Positions 43,328 to 56,350 of a stretch of DNA of 64,000 nt are shown piece by piece. The position numbers and the translations under genes were made by a program. The stretch's first letter is position 1. Each line of letters begins with the position of its first letter. The notes under the pieces are model-generated. The model ran no database searches, was not told the origin of the DNA, and saw only the letters and a list, made by a program, of their open reading frames with translations. This stretch comes from Cubamyces lactineus (taxonomy: Eukaryota > Basidiomycota > Agaricomycetes > Polyporales > Polyporaceae): contig JACDTU010000020.1 of the NCBI GenBank assembly GCA_022376465.1, positions 186,001-250,000 of the forward strand, in the 5' to 3' direction.

Positions 43328-46300
43328 CGACTCCGAGGGGTTCGCGGAAGCGAGTCGTTGACAGGGCGCGCGCGTGGCTGTCGCCGGGGGCTTATATGTG
43401 TGTGTTGGCGTCGCGGACGTGCTATGTCCGGAGGATTGACTGCCGTAGTGGTTGATGACCGGACTTCGCTAAGTTGCACGATCGCGTTCAGCTGGATTTC
43501 TCTCGGACGCCACATGCCTCTCTTTGGTCTATCGAATGCTCGTTAATATACAGGTTGTCCTGCTCGCGTTCCCGACCTGACGACACTGTAAACACCTTGT
43601 CAGTATAATCGCCCGGAGCTGAAAATGCACAATTCATATAAAGGTTAAATCGCCAAATCGCTCAGAATGAAAGACGTGCAGACCTTCGCATACGCTTCCA
43701 CGACGTTCGACGCCGCGTTCGTCGTTTCACCCGCGCTGGAGTAGTCTCAGCACCGGCGTACATGACTGCGCAGTGTGTGCGCGACATGCAGCAGCAAGGT
43801 TGCCCGCCCTACGGTGCGCCACGGCGGGAGGGCGGCATGGGCCCTAGTGGCGGCGGCGCCACCATTCCATCGTTCCGACAGTACGGCGCGGTGCACGGGC
43901 CGGCATCGGCATGCCGCTGCTCGAGCAAGAACGCGCTGTCTCGGAGAGTGCAAGGTTGGTACGCAGAAGGCTAGCACTTTTGTTGGGTATGTATGCGAGG
44001 AGGCAGGATCAGTAAGACAACGGGCCAGGTACACGCATGCGAGAATATACTCGGTTCGCAAGATGAGCTGTCCGCGGAACCTCACGCAACCATGGTCGAT
44101 AGCTAGAAACACTATCGATGCTCGCTATGCAGGGAGTCGGCCGAACGAGCCTATACAGCACGTCATTGTCAACCGCCACGCTGGATGAGATTGTCTGCAT
44201 TGCGACCTGCAAACGTCAAGATCTCAGGAGAGTCTGAAACATCCGCGACAGCTTGTCTCCGATCTCTCTTACCCCGCACTCCGTGCTACCCCGCATACCC
44301 CGCACTGCAACCCCGGGCTGCGCATTCCGCGATGCACGGACTGCTCGTTTGGCAGCAACGAGATCCGGGGACGCGTTCGCGCACACGCTGCGTCGCTGCC
44401 AGCGCACGTTTCAGCACTCAGGCGTTGGACTGTGTCGAACGCAGGCTGCCATGATACGTAGACCGACGACGGATTGCGGGCGCATCTCCCGGAAGGCCCT
44501 CTTGCCCCCGGTCGCCATGGCCCGGGCTGCGGGGTGTCGTCGGAGGGTTGCGCACGGCCAGCCATAGACATGTCCAAACATACCTAACGCAGAACATGGA
44601 GAGCGGGACCCGGAGGAACGGTACTCGCACATGAAAGCTTGATATCGACAGTACTAGTGCTGGCGGAGGACGACGTCGATCAAAGCACAGACCACGTTAG
44701 GAACGTCGACAAATTCGGTCTAGTGGAGGCAAGGAGACGAGGGGAGCACTCGGGCTGGTCGCTGGCCCAGCAGCTAGCGCGACTGTTGCGGTATTCGGTA
44801 AGAAGAGACAGCGTGCCAGGGCCACAGGTCGGTAGCAGAGAACCCGAGGTGCGGAGCCAACCACAGGACGCAGAACACAGAACATAGAACACAGTCCACG
44901 GAGCCCCGGAACAGAACAGCAGGCCACAAGTGACAGAACCCATCCGAGGCTCCGAGCGAGGCAGACGCATCTCCGAGAAATGCGCGACGTGGGGCTGTGC
45001 GGGGGAACGCGCGCCCATATGCGGCATGTGGGGACAGCAGGCGCACGGGCAGAAGCGCGAGCTTCCCCGGGCGGAGTGCGAGTCGCGAGAGAGGGCGAGG
45101 GCGAGCGAAGACGGCGGCCGCGCATGTCGACGAAGGCGAAGCGGCGAACGCGCGACGGAGATGGCGAAGCGCGGCCTCGGAGAGTCGACGGATCCTGGGC
45201 GCGATGGCAGCCTGCGCACGTCGAGGCTTCCAGCTTCGAGAGGGGCGTCATGGATGCGCGACACCCTAGGTGCGCGCGCGAACAACCAGGGGTTGGTGCA
45301 GCGAGAAGCCTTGTCCGCCGTCTTCTGTGTTCAGTCCAGGGTCCCCTCGGACACAAACGTGGTGATCTCCAAGACGGGACTGGGCTGCGCATGTACAGCA
45401 CCCGCCGTGAATCACGGTCGACCATGCGTGCCATGCAGCGCATGCGCGTGCGCGTCTTCGCTTTCGTCCGCGAGCGTCCAACAGAAGGCTCCAGGACGGT
45501 GCGTATGATGTGCGGGTGTGCCTGGTGTCTGCAGGAGGACTCGATGTGACAGCGTTGCTCCACTCTCCGAGAAGGCTGCCCGTCAAACGCCGGCCGTAAT
45601 GTGCCCGAGCGCCTTGGGCGAGACAAGAATATGCGGGACTGTGTAGGTTGCTGCTCGACGGGCTTTGTGCGAGGACTCGAGTTCTGCGGGTGGTGAGTGG
45701 AGCGCACGTTTAGGAGTTTGGCTGCCCGCAGCATCGCAGCACGCACCCTTGTTCCAGTAAGATACGGCCCCCACTGCGCTGTAGAGATGCCGTACATGAG
45801 AACGACGGAGCACGACATGAACGCTTACTGAGCGGAAGTCACTTTCGAGGGTGCTCTCAGCACTGAGGCCAAGTTCTTCGCACAAGCGCTTATCAATCGC
45901 TGTGAGATTTGAAGGCGTACGAAGGCTGCACAGGAGAGGTCTGTGGCTGACGGCGTTACGTAGAGAGAACGGCACCTCTGCCGGTATCTCTCTGCGCGGA
46001 AGAGGACGATCAGGCAGCAAGGCCCGCCACCGCCTTGCGAGCACGCTGGCAGCGACATTCCACACGCATCTCCAGAGCTTGCGTTAGGCATTCGATGCCC
46101 ACGAAAGCTCCAGGCCCGCACGAGCCACGCTGCTGGAGAGTTACGCACGCACTCCTGCCGCAGCGTCAGGCCCGACCGCCCGAGCGCGCTCACGCAAGCT
46201 CGGCTTGTCAAAAGGCACCGGGAGCGACCCGGCTGGCGCATGCCGTCAGCGACTGTCCAGTAAGGGGCCCTCGAGAGTGGGGTCCTCGCACAACACCCAG

Positions 46301-49300
46301 TCCTGACATCTCCCGACCGCGCGTTCTGAGAGCATGAACAGCCGCGCGATGGCGCAATCTGCGTTCGCAGAACCTACGCGCTGTTCGACGCTCGTGCGGA
46401 CGCGGACGCGGATGCCCAAGGAGGAACGCTATGCATCGCTGCGATGACCGCCCTCCGCCGCCGTATAGATGGCCCGACCCAGACGACGAAGACAGCGACG
46501 GCGACGGCAGCGAAGATCCCCCTTACGTTCGCCAGCCTAGGCCGAGTTCAATCTTGCGATTGCCATGCTGGACGCATCGGCTACGTACGGGACACGATGG
46601 TATGCCGGGCACAGGCAGCGCTCGGTTGCACTTTGCATTCAGTAGGCCAATCAACACGGCCCTGAGTGTCCTGTCCCACCGATAGAAGGAAGGGGCCCGG
46701 GCCACAGCGTGGACGACAATGATACTGGATGCGGCGAGCGCGGCTGCCGTTCGGCGCGTTCGTTGCGTTGCGTATCGGGACGATCCGCCTGGAGATCGCA
46801 ATTGGGGACGATGTGGGGGATCGGCGGTGTGCGAAACTGGGCGGACGGCACGCAGGAACTGGGGATGGTCGGTAGCACACGCACGAGCGAAGTGCAGCGG
46901 GACGGGGCGGACGGCGAGACAGTGACGTGCCGGTCGCACACTCTCCATCCGCCTGGCGGAAAGTAGCCGTCGCTTTGTCGTTGGTCCAACCGGCAAGAGG
47001 GAGTGGACTTTGCTCGGGTGGTCGGAGATGCAAGCGGGAAGCCAGGAAGGCAGTCGAAGAGGCATACAGTACGCATGGCTCCTGATTGTTCGCGAAGGCG
47101 ACCGGTGAGTGCAGAAGACCTGTCGAGCGAACTGAGATAGATGAATGATGAAAGGGCGTGTGCATTCCTGGCGCATACTCACGGACGAGATCGATCCAGC
47201 CAATGGGCACCACAGGAAGCTGTCGAATCTTTGGCCGCGACTCGAAGATATGGTTTGATAGCAACCCAAGACGTAATCGGCTGCGTTCGCAGGGGATTGC
47301 ATCTTGGACGAGTCAGGAGGAGGCTCGACTTCCTGAGTGGAGACAAAGCGTAGCTGTAGGTTTCCAGTGGGCGCTTCCGCTTTGGTGCAGGCATCGAGGA
47401 CTAGAAAGAATGTCTGAGCGGGAGTGCCATGTGGATGTAGCAAGAGTGAGACTGACCGGCGGCGCGCGATTGGTAGCACGACTATAGCGACCGCCGTACA
47501 AGGGCAGCGTCCATCAGCATGACGTCGGCCGTATATTATACCATTTACATACCTTGGGCCATTTTCACCATTTTGAAACACCGGCTACTCCGGTTCTCAT
47601 CCCCCGTCTCCACTCCCTTGTGGAAATCGCGCAAACGCAAGGCACGAACAGCTTCTGCGATATGTCTAGATGAAGACATCACAGTGAGAGCACTCCACTT
47701 TGCGCGCTCAGCAACGGTGCTCGCCAGTCTATGACGCAGTCACCGTGCAGAACACGACGAAACCTCGGAGGCAGAGAGTATGCCATGCGTCCGACGTATG
47801 CTTAGCGTTGTAGACCAACTTAGCTAGCGCCCTGATTCGATCACAGCACTACCTGGGAGGCTAGACGATGGGTCGTTGAGTTTCGAGGTCGATTGGCCTG
47901 ATTAGGAATGGTCGCGGGCCGTAGCCAGGGCGCGCGGGTGCCCGCGCTGATCGTCGAAGACAGTACCGTAAACGGCGATAGCGGCGTGGGTTGCAAACAA
48001 TGCAGCGGGCATCGTGCGAGCATCTGAGGCCCAGCCCTCAGGATACTTCGAAGAGCTAGAGAGGGACGTATCAGAAAGGTGCGGGCGCGATGCCGGGTTA
48101 CAATTAGGCATCGATGCGGATTATGAAACTCACATTTTAGTGCAATTCGGCCCACTTAACCAGCGGCCCAGCGGCTGCCGTCCCTTGGCGCGCTTGAACA
48201 AATGTGAGCGATCAAAACCCGAGAAGCTTGGTTGACAAGGGACGCGATCCGTGAGACGCTGCGGGAGGCGGGCCACCTTCGGAGCCGTAAATGCGCTCCG
48301 GGTGACGGCAAGGGTATGTGAAATCGGGGAGCGCGGACGGAGAGGCGGGGGCGGGGTTGGAGAAAGAAGGGACCCCATACGAACGTCCAGTCGGCTCTGA
48401 TCCGCGGGCTGAACAGAATTGAAGGTGTGCACAAGCTGCACGCCAGAGTAAGACATTCGTTGAAGGTACTGGGCGTCTAGATCTGAGGAAGACGGACTGA
48501 ATGGTTCATCCGGCGTCGAGTACCTGTCCAACCCCGCTAGAATGCGGGGTAAGCTGGGGCTGTCGCTTGGTCTGCTTCGCGAATTTAGCAACTAAGCAGT
48601 CTTGACTCTTGCGTACAAAGAGTTGACTGTTCAGGGGTTCCGCGTATTTGGTCAGATCTTACATTGCTGCAATGTATTCTGCACGCACCTCATTTTTAGC
48701 TATCGCGAGTCTCAGCAGCGAGCGAGCATTCTTGGTATTCATGGGGGTGTATCCTCTCCCTCGTATTGTGCAAGGCAGGCAGCACACCCGACGGCAGTTG
48801 AGGCAGACGGGCCGTCGTCCAAGGATCACACGAAGATCTCTGCGCACATGCTACTGTCGGGACCAATCTCTGGATGTGGCAATCTCCTGATCGCTCTAAA
48901 CTAGACGTATCAGAACGAGCAACAGATGCAAACAAAGGTGCTCTACTCACAGATCCGCCAAGGTTAAAGATCCACTCGAGTTCTCCGCCCTGAAGCATCG
49001 AGTGGCGCGAGGGTCGAGAAGAGGGGGACGACCGATCGTCGGATGGTAATTGTCCAGTAAAAGCGCAACATTGTGCAGCACACATCAGGACGTCAGATTC
49101 AACTCTTGAGTAGTAGACCATTGTGAGATTCGTTTTACCCGGCACGACAAGTAGAGGAGCTTACCGGGTCATACCTGCTCCAATTCCCATTGCCCCAGGC
49201 GGCATGTTGCCAAAGGAGATGTCTAGAGACCGAGCGTTGCTATGAGCTCCCGACAGAGATACAAAATTGTCGAGTGTTTCTCAGAGTAATAGGCACGAAC

Positions 49301-50309
49301 GCATAGAGGAAAGCATAGTTGGTGTGTGCCATAGGTGCAGCACTTGTGGGTGCAGGTGCACCCAATTGATGAAGAGGGACGACATAACGACGACGGGGCG
49401 GTGAACACAAGTCCCGCACATCGATGTCGTTTTATATACGACCATGTCGCCACGAGCGCACGACGACGGCGACAGCTCTGAGCTCATCTGACATCCATAG
49501 CACGCACAGGCTCCTCACGTGGGTGGAGTCGGATAGTGCGAGAACTCAACGCATCGGTCGCTAGTTACAGCGAAGACGCCACGTCGACGACGCGGGCGGG
49601 CTGTAGTCGGATATAGGTCGCCGCCCTTGACAGCGAGCGGGCGAGATCCCAATAGAGCGACCGCTCGGGTTCAATGGAGGCATCGGTCTCGTCGGCGAAA
49701 AGTCGCAATTCGTGACTGTGTCATGTCCTGCATGGTGCAGGAGGATGCAGTACTGGCTAGTGATGCGCGCAGCCAACTTGAAGTGGGGCCAGCAGGGTAC
49801 CTGACGTGATGCTGGTTTCAGTTACCACTACCGTCAATTTCTGTGGTAAGGGCATATATATATACGCACCTGCGTGTCTAACGGACGAATGGGTGGGCTT
49901 GAGGCGAAAGCTATAGTAGACGTGTATGTAGAGCGTTTAGCGAACGTGCACGGGCGTCTTTTCCCTCTCTCAGATTCGACGGCCTGTTAGCGCCCATCGC
50001 CCGTTTGAGAAACTCAGCAGACGCCCAAATCTCTCGTTCCCCTAGCTAGATCCTGAGCGCAGTCGTTGGACCTTGGAATGAGCCATCATTGAGTAAAACC
50101 TTTCATTCGCATCTCCAAGTCTTTATTATACTTCAACGCTACTCAGATCGTGATTAACTGTGTGGCGCGGTAATCCTCCCGGTTCATCCCCTACAACTAG
50201 CCTCGACTCAAATACCCACAGTAAGGTGCGTATCACAAATCTCGCTTGGGACACATTGTTGAGGTATCCAAGTTAAAAATCGGCCTTTATCAGAATCCAA
50301 CGGGCAGCG

Positions 50310-51587
50310 ATGAGCTGGCAGAACCTCACCAGGGAGTATAATCTACCACAACGATACAACTCGAGAAAACTCGATCGGCATCAGGTTCCGGCATGCTATC
50401 TGCCCCTTTCGTTCCATGCTGAACTGTTCAAGTCATCCTGGCGGGCTGCGGACGTTTATACCGACAATGTCTATCAGACACGGGAAACTACTGGGTTCCA
50501 CGTGCTGAAGCCGGTAGGTCCACGATATGAACACTGCACACACATGAGCGGGCATTGACAAAAAGATAGTTGATGCTGTCGTTGCTTGCTCTGTTTCACG
50601 GACGCCTTGTAGACAATTCCGCGCGTCGAATAGCTCAGGAAAAGGAACCCTGGATGGGCGAGATCACACATAAAGTAACCACGACCTCTCTCATGGCATC
50701 ACTGACAAAACTGATCGTGCGTCGCACATACACCTAGGTCCTCGCTATGGGTGACACTATCTTCGTCATCCTCGAGGTTGATCTACTTGCACCACGAGAG
50801 GAGGAAAGTGTTGCGCTATTATTCGAGCAACTCATTTGTGAGCTTTCGCACGGAACCCAGCCCGTAGGCCGTCTGAGCTCATAGGGATACGCCCAGCTGC
50901 TGCTCAAGACACTCAACCCTCGGCATCACAAGTCCGCATCTATGGTCTCCTGACTGATCGCACCCGTTTCGCCTTCTTCTCATACGATCCTTCTCAACGA
51001 CGCTTTTCCTTCGACCAAGAGTACCTTGCTAGTGGGCCGCGAGAACAATACCTCACGCGGCTGATTCCTAGTGCGTCATTCATTGCCACAAATGCCGATA
51101 GTTTTCACCCATCGCTCACGATGCTTTCCAGTCGCCAATAAGATATTCAGTGTGCTGCTCGCCGGATATCTCGCTGTCCTCCAAGCACCTGTTGCGGCCG
51201 AGGTACGCGCTCCTCAATCATAATGGCGGTGACAACTCGCCACATATCTCGGAACAGGCCACAGATGAACACGGCAACACTCGAATAGCTGTACGATACG
51301 CCATTTTAGCTACAGAACAGTTCACTTCAGGCACTTCAGATGAGGCTAGTGATATGGACCTCTGCGGCGAACAGGCCTTGCAGTTGTTAGAAACGAGGTA
51401 TGAGATGGCATTCTTCCCTCGAAGAGCGAACTGACTCGTCCTCATAAGCGTACTGGCCGTTCAACGCAATGTAAACGCCTACATGGAGGTGCAGGAGCCT
51501 CAGTCTGCGAAAGAACTTGAAGACTTGGCATCACATTTAGTGCTTGAATGGCATGAAAAGAACCTTTTGACATTAAGCTCGAAATGA
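50310..51587 (+). CDS. Uncharacterised 7-exon protein, possible nuclease-like fold
   Basis: I recognise no characterised family, but the gene model is strong: join(50310..50513,50639..50674,50738..50837,50885..51070,51132..51202,51258..51397,51449..51587), 291 residues, all introns GT-AG and in frame. N-terminal SWRAADVYTDNVYQTRETTG precedes a hydrophobic strand VLAMGDTIFVILEVDLLA and a helix EEESVALLFEQLIW. The next strands read QVRIYGLLTDRTRFAFFSYD, then EQYLTRLIPIANKIFSVLLA. The C-terminus is acidic and helical (ATDEHGNTR..., SAKELEDLASHLVLEWHEKN). The strand pair 'ILEV..' and 'IYGLLTD...FFSYD' resembles the core of PD-(D/E)xK-like proteins common in agaricomycetes. That is inference; a clear E-x-K is missing (EVDL). 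No signal peptide. Confidence 0.7.
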
Positions 51588-52097
51588 GCCTGGTCATCGT
51601 CGTCGTGGTTCATTGTGGCTGTAAGCCAGTTCCTCCCTCATGTCTGGATTTCCTGCCAATTTGTATGCATATTCGTCTGTAGGATCAAGTCCATGCCATC
51701 ATAAATTATCGCAACGGGTAGCTGCTTGATATGCCTGATTACTGCGTTCACCAGATAACAGCCGCGTTCTCCATGGATAAATGGCTCTCAAGGCAAAGCA
51801 ATGCAGTGGCCGGTTGCATTGTCGCCCGCTGCCTGGGATAACAGCTATCAGCCAACATCGTTGGTCTGTACCGTATAGAATACTTACGTCCATATGATAT
51901 GTCGGAAACTGTGTGCGAATCCTTTGTTACGCACAGCTACCTCTACGGTGCTACTCATCCTGATCAAGTGGTATACTGTCAGAGTCGGTGACACCCCACT
52001 GCGTTTGTCTCATTCGCCACGATGTCATCGTATATCATAGGATCCTACTGTATAGTGTAGCCGTCGCGTCAACTCAGAGCTAACTCCGTATTCACTC
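51588..52097. other. Convergent 3' spacer
   Basis: A 510-bp gap between the 3' ends of the orphan gene and the SPATA20-like gene. It is AT-richer than the flanks and presumably holds both 3' UTRs. No gene recognised. Confidence 0.4.
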
Positions 52098-55000
52098 TTA
52101 CAAGAGCAGAGGGAGCCTCCTCTTGAGCTCCCCAACGTCGTCAATGGGAAGCCCACATGTGAAGTCCTCGCAGATCCGCACATTCTCCTTCGACTGTTTA
52201 TCAACCTCACCTTCTACCAGGCTCCGCAGGCTACCGTTGACCTTTGCGAGCTCGCGCGGCGGGTTCGTCGGGTCGAGGTGGGTGAGCACACGGTTCGGGA
52301 TGAACACCGACCGGATAAGCCTCAGGAAGGGCGAGTCGGCAGCGTTCCCGGTATGGATGAACTACGCACTGGTCAGATGCCTGCAACAATTGAAATCGAG
52401 GAAGTTCTTAGTTACGCACTTGCATGTAGCCTTTGTCCGCCATCATAGCAGCGCTGACCATTGATGCGAGCGCAAACGGCGCCCGAGACAGTAGCTGCCC
52501 GGTGGATGCCAGGATACTCTTCGCCTTCTCGTTGTAAGCCGCATGCTTGTCTTCAGCGAAGTGCGCCAGTCGTTGGAGGTTTGACAGGGTGATTGACACA
52601 GCGCTAGGCTCTGCACCGTCCTGGGCCAATGAAGCTCAGCATCTAACTGAGGGCGCTTCGCAGATGGGCATACCTGCGCGTCCTTCATGCGGATGAGGAT
52701 GTGCTCGTCGGGAGCAGACGCATAGTATCCTCCGCCCGCTGCGTCGTAGAATAGCTCGTCTTGCTTCTCTTGAAGGCGAATCGCCCACAGAAGATATTCT
52801 TCTTTGGCACTAGCCTCGTAGAGATCAAGCAAACCTGAAGCATGATGCAATGAGGTGATCGAAGTCGTATAAATCCGGCTAGGGCGTACCTTGGATGAAG
52901 AAGGCGTAGTCGTCCGCCTGGCCTACAGGCCCTTGACCCTCACGATAACTCCGCCTAAGTTCACCACGCTGCTCATCATATAGGTACTTGCGAATGAAGC
53001 CAGCGGATGCTTCGGCAAGTTTCAGTGCTTCGGCCGCCAGTTCGGGGTCTGCGTTGAGAACCTCGTGCGCACGAGAGAGGCCAGAGATCTGTGCTGAGTT
53101 AGCTTCATTGACCTCAATGTTTGCGCATGTTAACCGGACGCACCATCAGACCGTTCCAGCATGTCAGGATTTTGTCGTCCAGATGAGGTCGTGGCCGATG
53201 CTTGTCACGGTACTCTCGGAGAACTTGGAGACTACGCGCCAAGCTTTTTCCGACATCGTCCACTGGCTTATCGAACTGCTTGGCGGTCTCTTCAGGAGTA
53301 TGCGCTGTGAAGAGTACGTTCTTGTGCAGAGTTAGATGAATACGGACTCGAACATCCAACACTCAATGATATGTACCTGTCCCGCCAACTCTCCTTGAAC
53401 GTCGTGCAGAGGATCGCAATTTCCCTCTGCCTTTACTCCGAAGTGGTACTTGAATAGTTCAGCGTCTGCACCAAGGAGCTCGTCGAGCTGCTGAGCAGTC
53501 CAGACGTAGAAGGCGCCTTCTTTCTTGACGGTGCTGTCATTCGTCGGGAAAGAATCAGCATCTTCAGCGCTGTAAAAACCGCCCTCGGGGCTCCTCAGGT
53601 CTCTTGCGACATAGCTGACTATATCCTTGGCCATGAGCTCTAACGTCTTCTTGTCCTGCGAAGTCTCAGGGAGTAGCTGGTACAGCTCTAGTGCCGACGA
53701 GAGCAATTGTGCTTCGTCATACCTGATAATAGGTGCGTTAGGCAACGCTATCTGGTAGGCGAGATAGAATAACGCACAGCATCTTCTCAACTAGGGTCCG
53801 GTAAGCATGTCAGCGAATGTACACTCCAATCGAAGTCGCTGACGGCAAGTATGAACTCACAATGCGGTACGTGCCAGCGTTCATCTACTGAGTACCGCGA
53901 GAAACCGCCACCAACGACGTCGCGGATGCCGCCATTGTAGATCTTCACCATGGTATACACGGCCATGTCCCGAGCAGCTCGCGCATTCTTCTTCTCTTCA
54001 ACAGAAGCGTTGGGATTGCTCAGGTAGAATGCGGCATACCGAGCCAAGAAGTTGGTAGTCTGTGCAGGAGATGGGAATTTCGGAGCGCCGTCGAAACCGC
54101 CATTTTTCGAGTCAAAGCGCTTCTGCAATCGTTTGAACACCTCCGACGCAAGCGGCTTGATCTCAATATCATGTTTGGGCGCGATCTGTTGAAGTAATCA
54201 GTGAGCGTAGGTAACGGGGCCGACAACTCCGGGCTGCATACGTTGCTGCCTTCTTTCAGGGCTTCGATGACCTGTTTGCCGGACTGTATGCAACGTTCAC
54301 GATCATCCTCCCAACTATGACGGGGATGAGGCATAAAGAGGCTGGTCGTAGAGCAGAAAGACTTACACCTCGGCCAGTTTAAGGAGAATCTGACGGAACC
54401 GGCCTGGAGGGAAGTACGTCTATGATCATGTTGAGTGAGCTTCAGCGATTTAGAGAAAAGGAGCATATATATACCCCAGCAAAGAAGGGATGCAGGTCTA
54501 GGGTGAGCCCTATGATTGTACGGCCTCACTATCCCGTAAGAAAACGATATGCCTATATGGAGACTCACAGACGGACATCGGCCAACCGCCGCCGCCAGAC
54601 GTTGCCTGCAGAAAGGTCATGTACAGTCTATCGACGTCCGGGCGTTCCTCGCGATCCACCTGTGCCGACATATAAGTTCTTAACGCGGCCATTCAAGGAC
54701 TTCCAGCACACCTTGATATTAACGTAGTGTTCATTCATGATCTTGGCAGTGACCTCATCTTCGAAGCTTTCATGCGCAAGGACATGACACCCTACGTCTC
54801 ACACTTAGTGACACTGTCCTACGCAACGGTGCAGAGGATGCTATCCCTACAGTGACAAGCGGAATAGCCGACCTAAGCAGTATCGTTCAGTACATAACAG
54901 CACTACACAGACGAGGGGACAAACATACAGATAGGAAGATGGGCTTATTCTCCCTTTTCGCCTTATCAAATGCCTCTTGTCCCCATTCATACCAGTCCAC

Positions 55001-55157
55001 CTTGCGAACAGCATTCGTTTGCTGCTGAATAGATCTGAAGCGGACGAGCGCTGCGAGTACATACCGGATTCTCCGCGTGTTGCAGCAAGTAGGGGCTTTT
55101 GGCTTGCGCTAGCCGATTCACAGGGCGATCACTACGCGTTCCCGTGCTCGTGCTCAT
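52098..55157 (-). CDS. SPATA20/YyaL-like protein: DUF255 thioredoxin domain plus six-hairpin glycosidase fold
   Basis: Conserved from bacteria (YyaL) to animals (SPATA20); exact reaction unknown. Sixteen exons: complement(join(52098..52361,52420..52620,52674..52834,52890..53088,53144..53320,53377..53722,53778..53790,53861..54185,54242..54314,54367..54419,54475..54509,54569..54659,54712..54791,54851..54872,54929..55000,55065..55157)), 734 residues. N-terminal [20 protein letters not shown] and [25 protein letters not shown] (CHWC redox motif) define the thioredoxin-like domain. [20 protein letters not shown] and [12 protein letters not shown] follow. The alpha/alpha barrel part contains [48 protein letters not shown] and [20 protein letters not shown]. 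The open frame extends upstream to an ATG at 55337, giving a basic, presequence-like extension. Exon 10 (13 nt) is a microexon. Introns 1 and 11 end in AAG. Confidence 0.92.
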
Positions 55158-55607
55158 CCTCCTAGCTCTCCAACTCGAATACAATTGTGGATCGGCGCGT
55201 AGAGGAGAATGCGACTGTGAGCGTGTTCCGACTTTTTGGAGCACTGGCAATATGCCACGATGGGTTGACCGAGTGGACAGCCTAACAAGTAGCAGGAGTC
55301 TGCGCTTTGGCACAAGATGGCGGTTGGGGATGAACATGAATATATGCGCCGAGCCTTCGCCCAGCTGAAGCAGCTCACTGATGAGCCATGTTGGAGAAAC
55401 GCGAAGTCATCCGGGTGTCAATGTCATCATCGCAGCGCGCCGAGCGCTTCAGCGCGACCATGTTCAGACACCTAACCCTAACAGCGTGGCAATAATCCTA
55501 CTGGCGGGCGTCTACTGCAATACTTGCTCTCTTGCGACGACGGCGACGGTGAGCTCGACCTCTTCTGCAGCGAGCTCATCTCTTGACCGCCACCTTAGGC
55601 TCCGGAG
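55158..55607. promoter_or_regulatory. Divergent spacer, SPATA20-like / uS7m
   Basis: A 450-bp gap between divergent starts. If the SPATA20-like protein starts at 55337, only 270 bp remain. The uS7m side is pyrimidine-rich. No TATA box recognised, as is common for housekeeping promoters. Confidence 0.45.
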
Positions 55608-56350
55608 ATGTTCTCAAGTGTACGACATGCGCTAGCGAGGGTCTCTCTCCGCCGCCCGGCCAACCTCCGCACGCTGACAGACAGCGTTGCAAGCGACGCT
55701 CTCCAGCACGCTGCCCCCAACGCCGGCGAAGCTAGCATCCTTTCCACCCTCTCGTCGTCCCAGCCTCCCGCCGTCGCGAGCTCCTCCTCCTCACTCGCAC
55801 ACACTGCCGTCTCAGGCGCTGATACAGCCGCTATCCACATCCCGCCAGCAGAGGACCCCCTCCTGCACTTGTTCACGTCGTGTGTAATGAAGCACGGGAA
55901 GCGGCAACAGGCAACACGGTTTACAACGAAGATGTTGTTGCATTTGCACGCATTCACGAAGGCACCCCCTCTGCCCATCTTCCGCGAGGCGATCGCCAAG
56001 GCGTCCCCGCTCCTGCGCTGTCGACAGTTCAAGCGTGCGGCGAAGCAGTACGTGTTCCCGATGCCGCTCAACGAACGCCAGCGTGCGCGCCAGGCGATCG
56101 AGTGGATCCTGGAGTCATCGGACAAGAAGGGCGGGAAGCACCGTCCGGAGCGTGTCGCGCGCGAGGTCATTGCCGTCATCAAGGGTGATAGCGAGGTTAT
56201 CAAGAAAAAGGTGGATGTGCACAAGTTGGCGGTATTGCACAGGTGCGTAAGCATATGACTAGCATCATCCTTTCCACTAAAATGATTTGTGTTGCCTACA
56301 GAGGAAATGTATTGCGGCCACCCAAGGTCCCGAAGTCGAACCGGGTCTAA
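55608..56350 (+). CDS. Mitochondrial small ribosomal subunit protein uS7m
   Basis: Organelle version of ribosomal protein S7, which organises the 3' major domain of small-subunit rRNA in mitochondria. Two exons: join(55608..56242,56302..56350), 227 residues. The N-terminus FSSVRHALARVSLRRPANLR is basic and free of acidic residues, as for a matrix targeting signal. An Ala/Ser-rich segment follows. The S7 fold starts with DPLLHLFTSCVMKHGKRQQA and continues with PPLPIFREAIAKASPLLRCR, KQYVFPMPLNERQRARQAIE and the end helix RVAREVIAVIKGDSEVIKKK. The last exon supplies GNVLRPPKVPKSNRV. Divergent from the SPATA20-like gene. Length is close to yeast Rsm7-type proteins. Confidence 0.92.

Larger units (their letters stand above)
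39098..50309. other. Gene-poor region of 11.2 kb
   Basis: The first 300 bp contain the 5' UTR and promoter of the bHLH gene (minus-strand TATAAG near 39275). Beyond this I could not support a gene. Coding-like traces on the minus strand occur at about 49206-48830 (MPPGAMGIGAG, then GGELEWIFNLGGS and FRAIRRLPHPEIGPDSSM after plausible introns), 48590-47900 and 47390-47180, but they do not add up to a known family. GC content is high and many frames stay open by chance. Small repeats and one palindrome are listed separately. Confidence 0.4.

Noticed and set aside
55465..55490. CCTAACCCTAACAG, telomere-like
   Set aside because: Only two units between two housekeeping genes; chance occurrence. 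A similar single stretch at about 57471 is also not an array.
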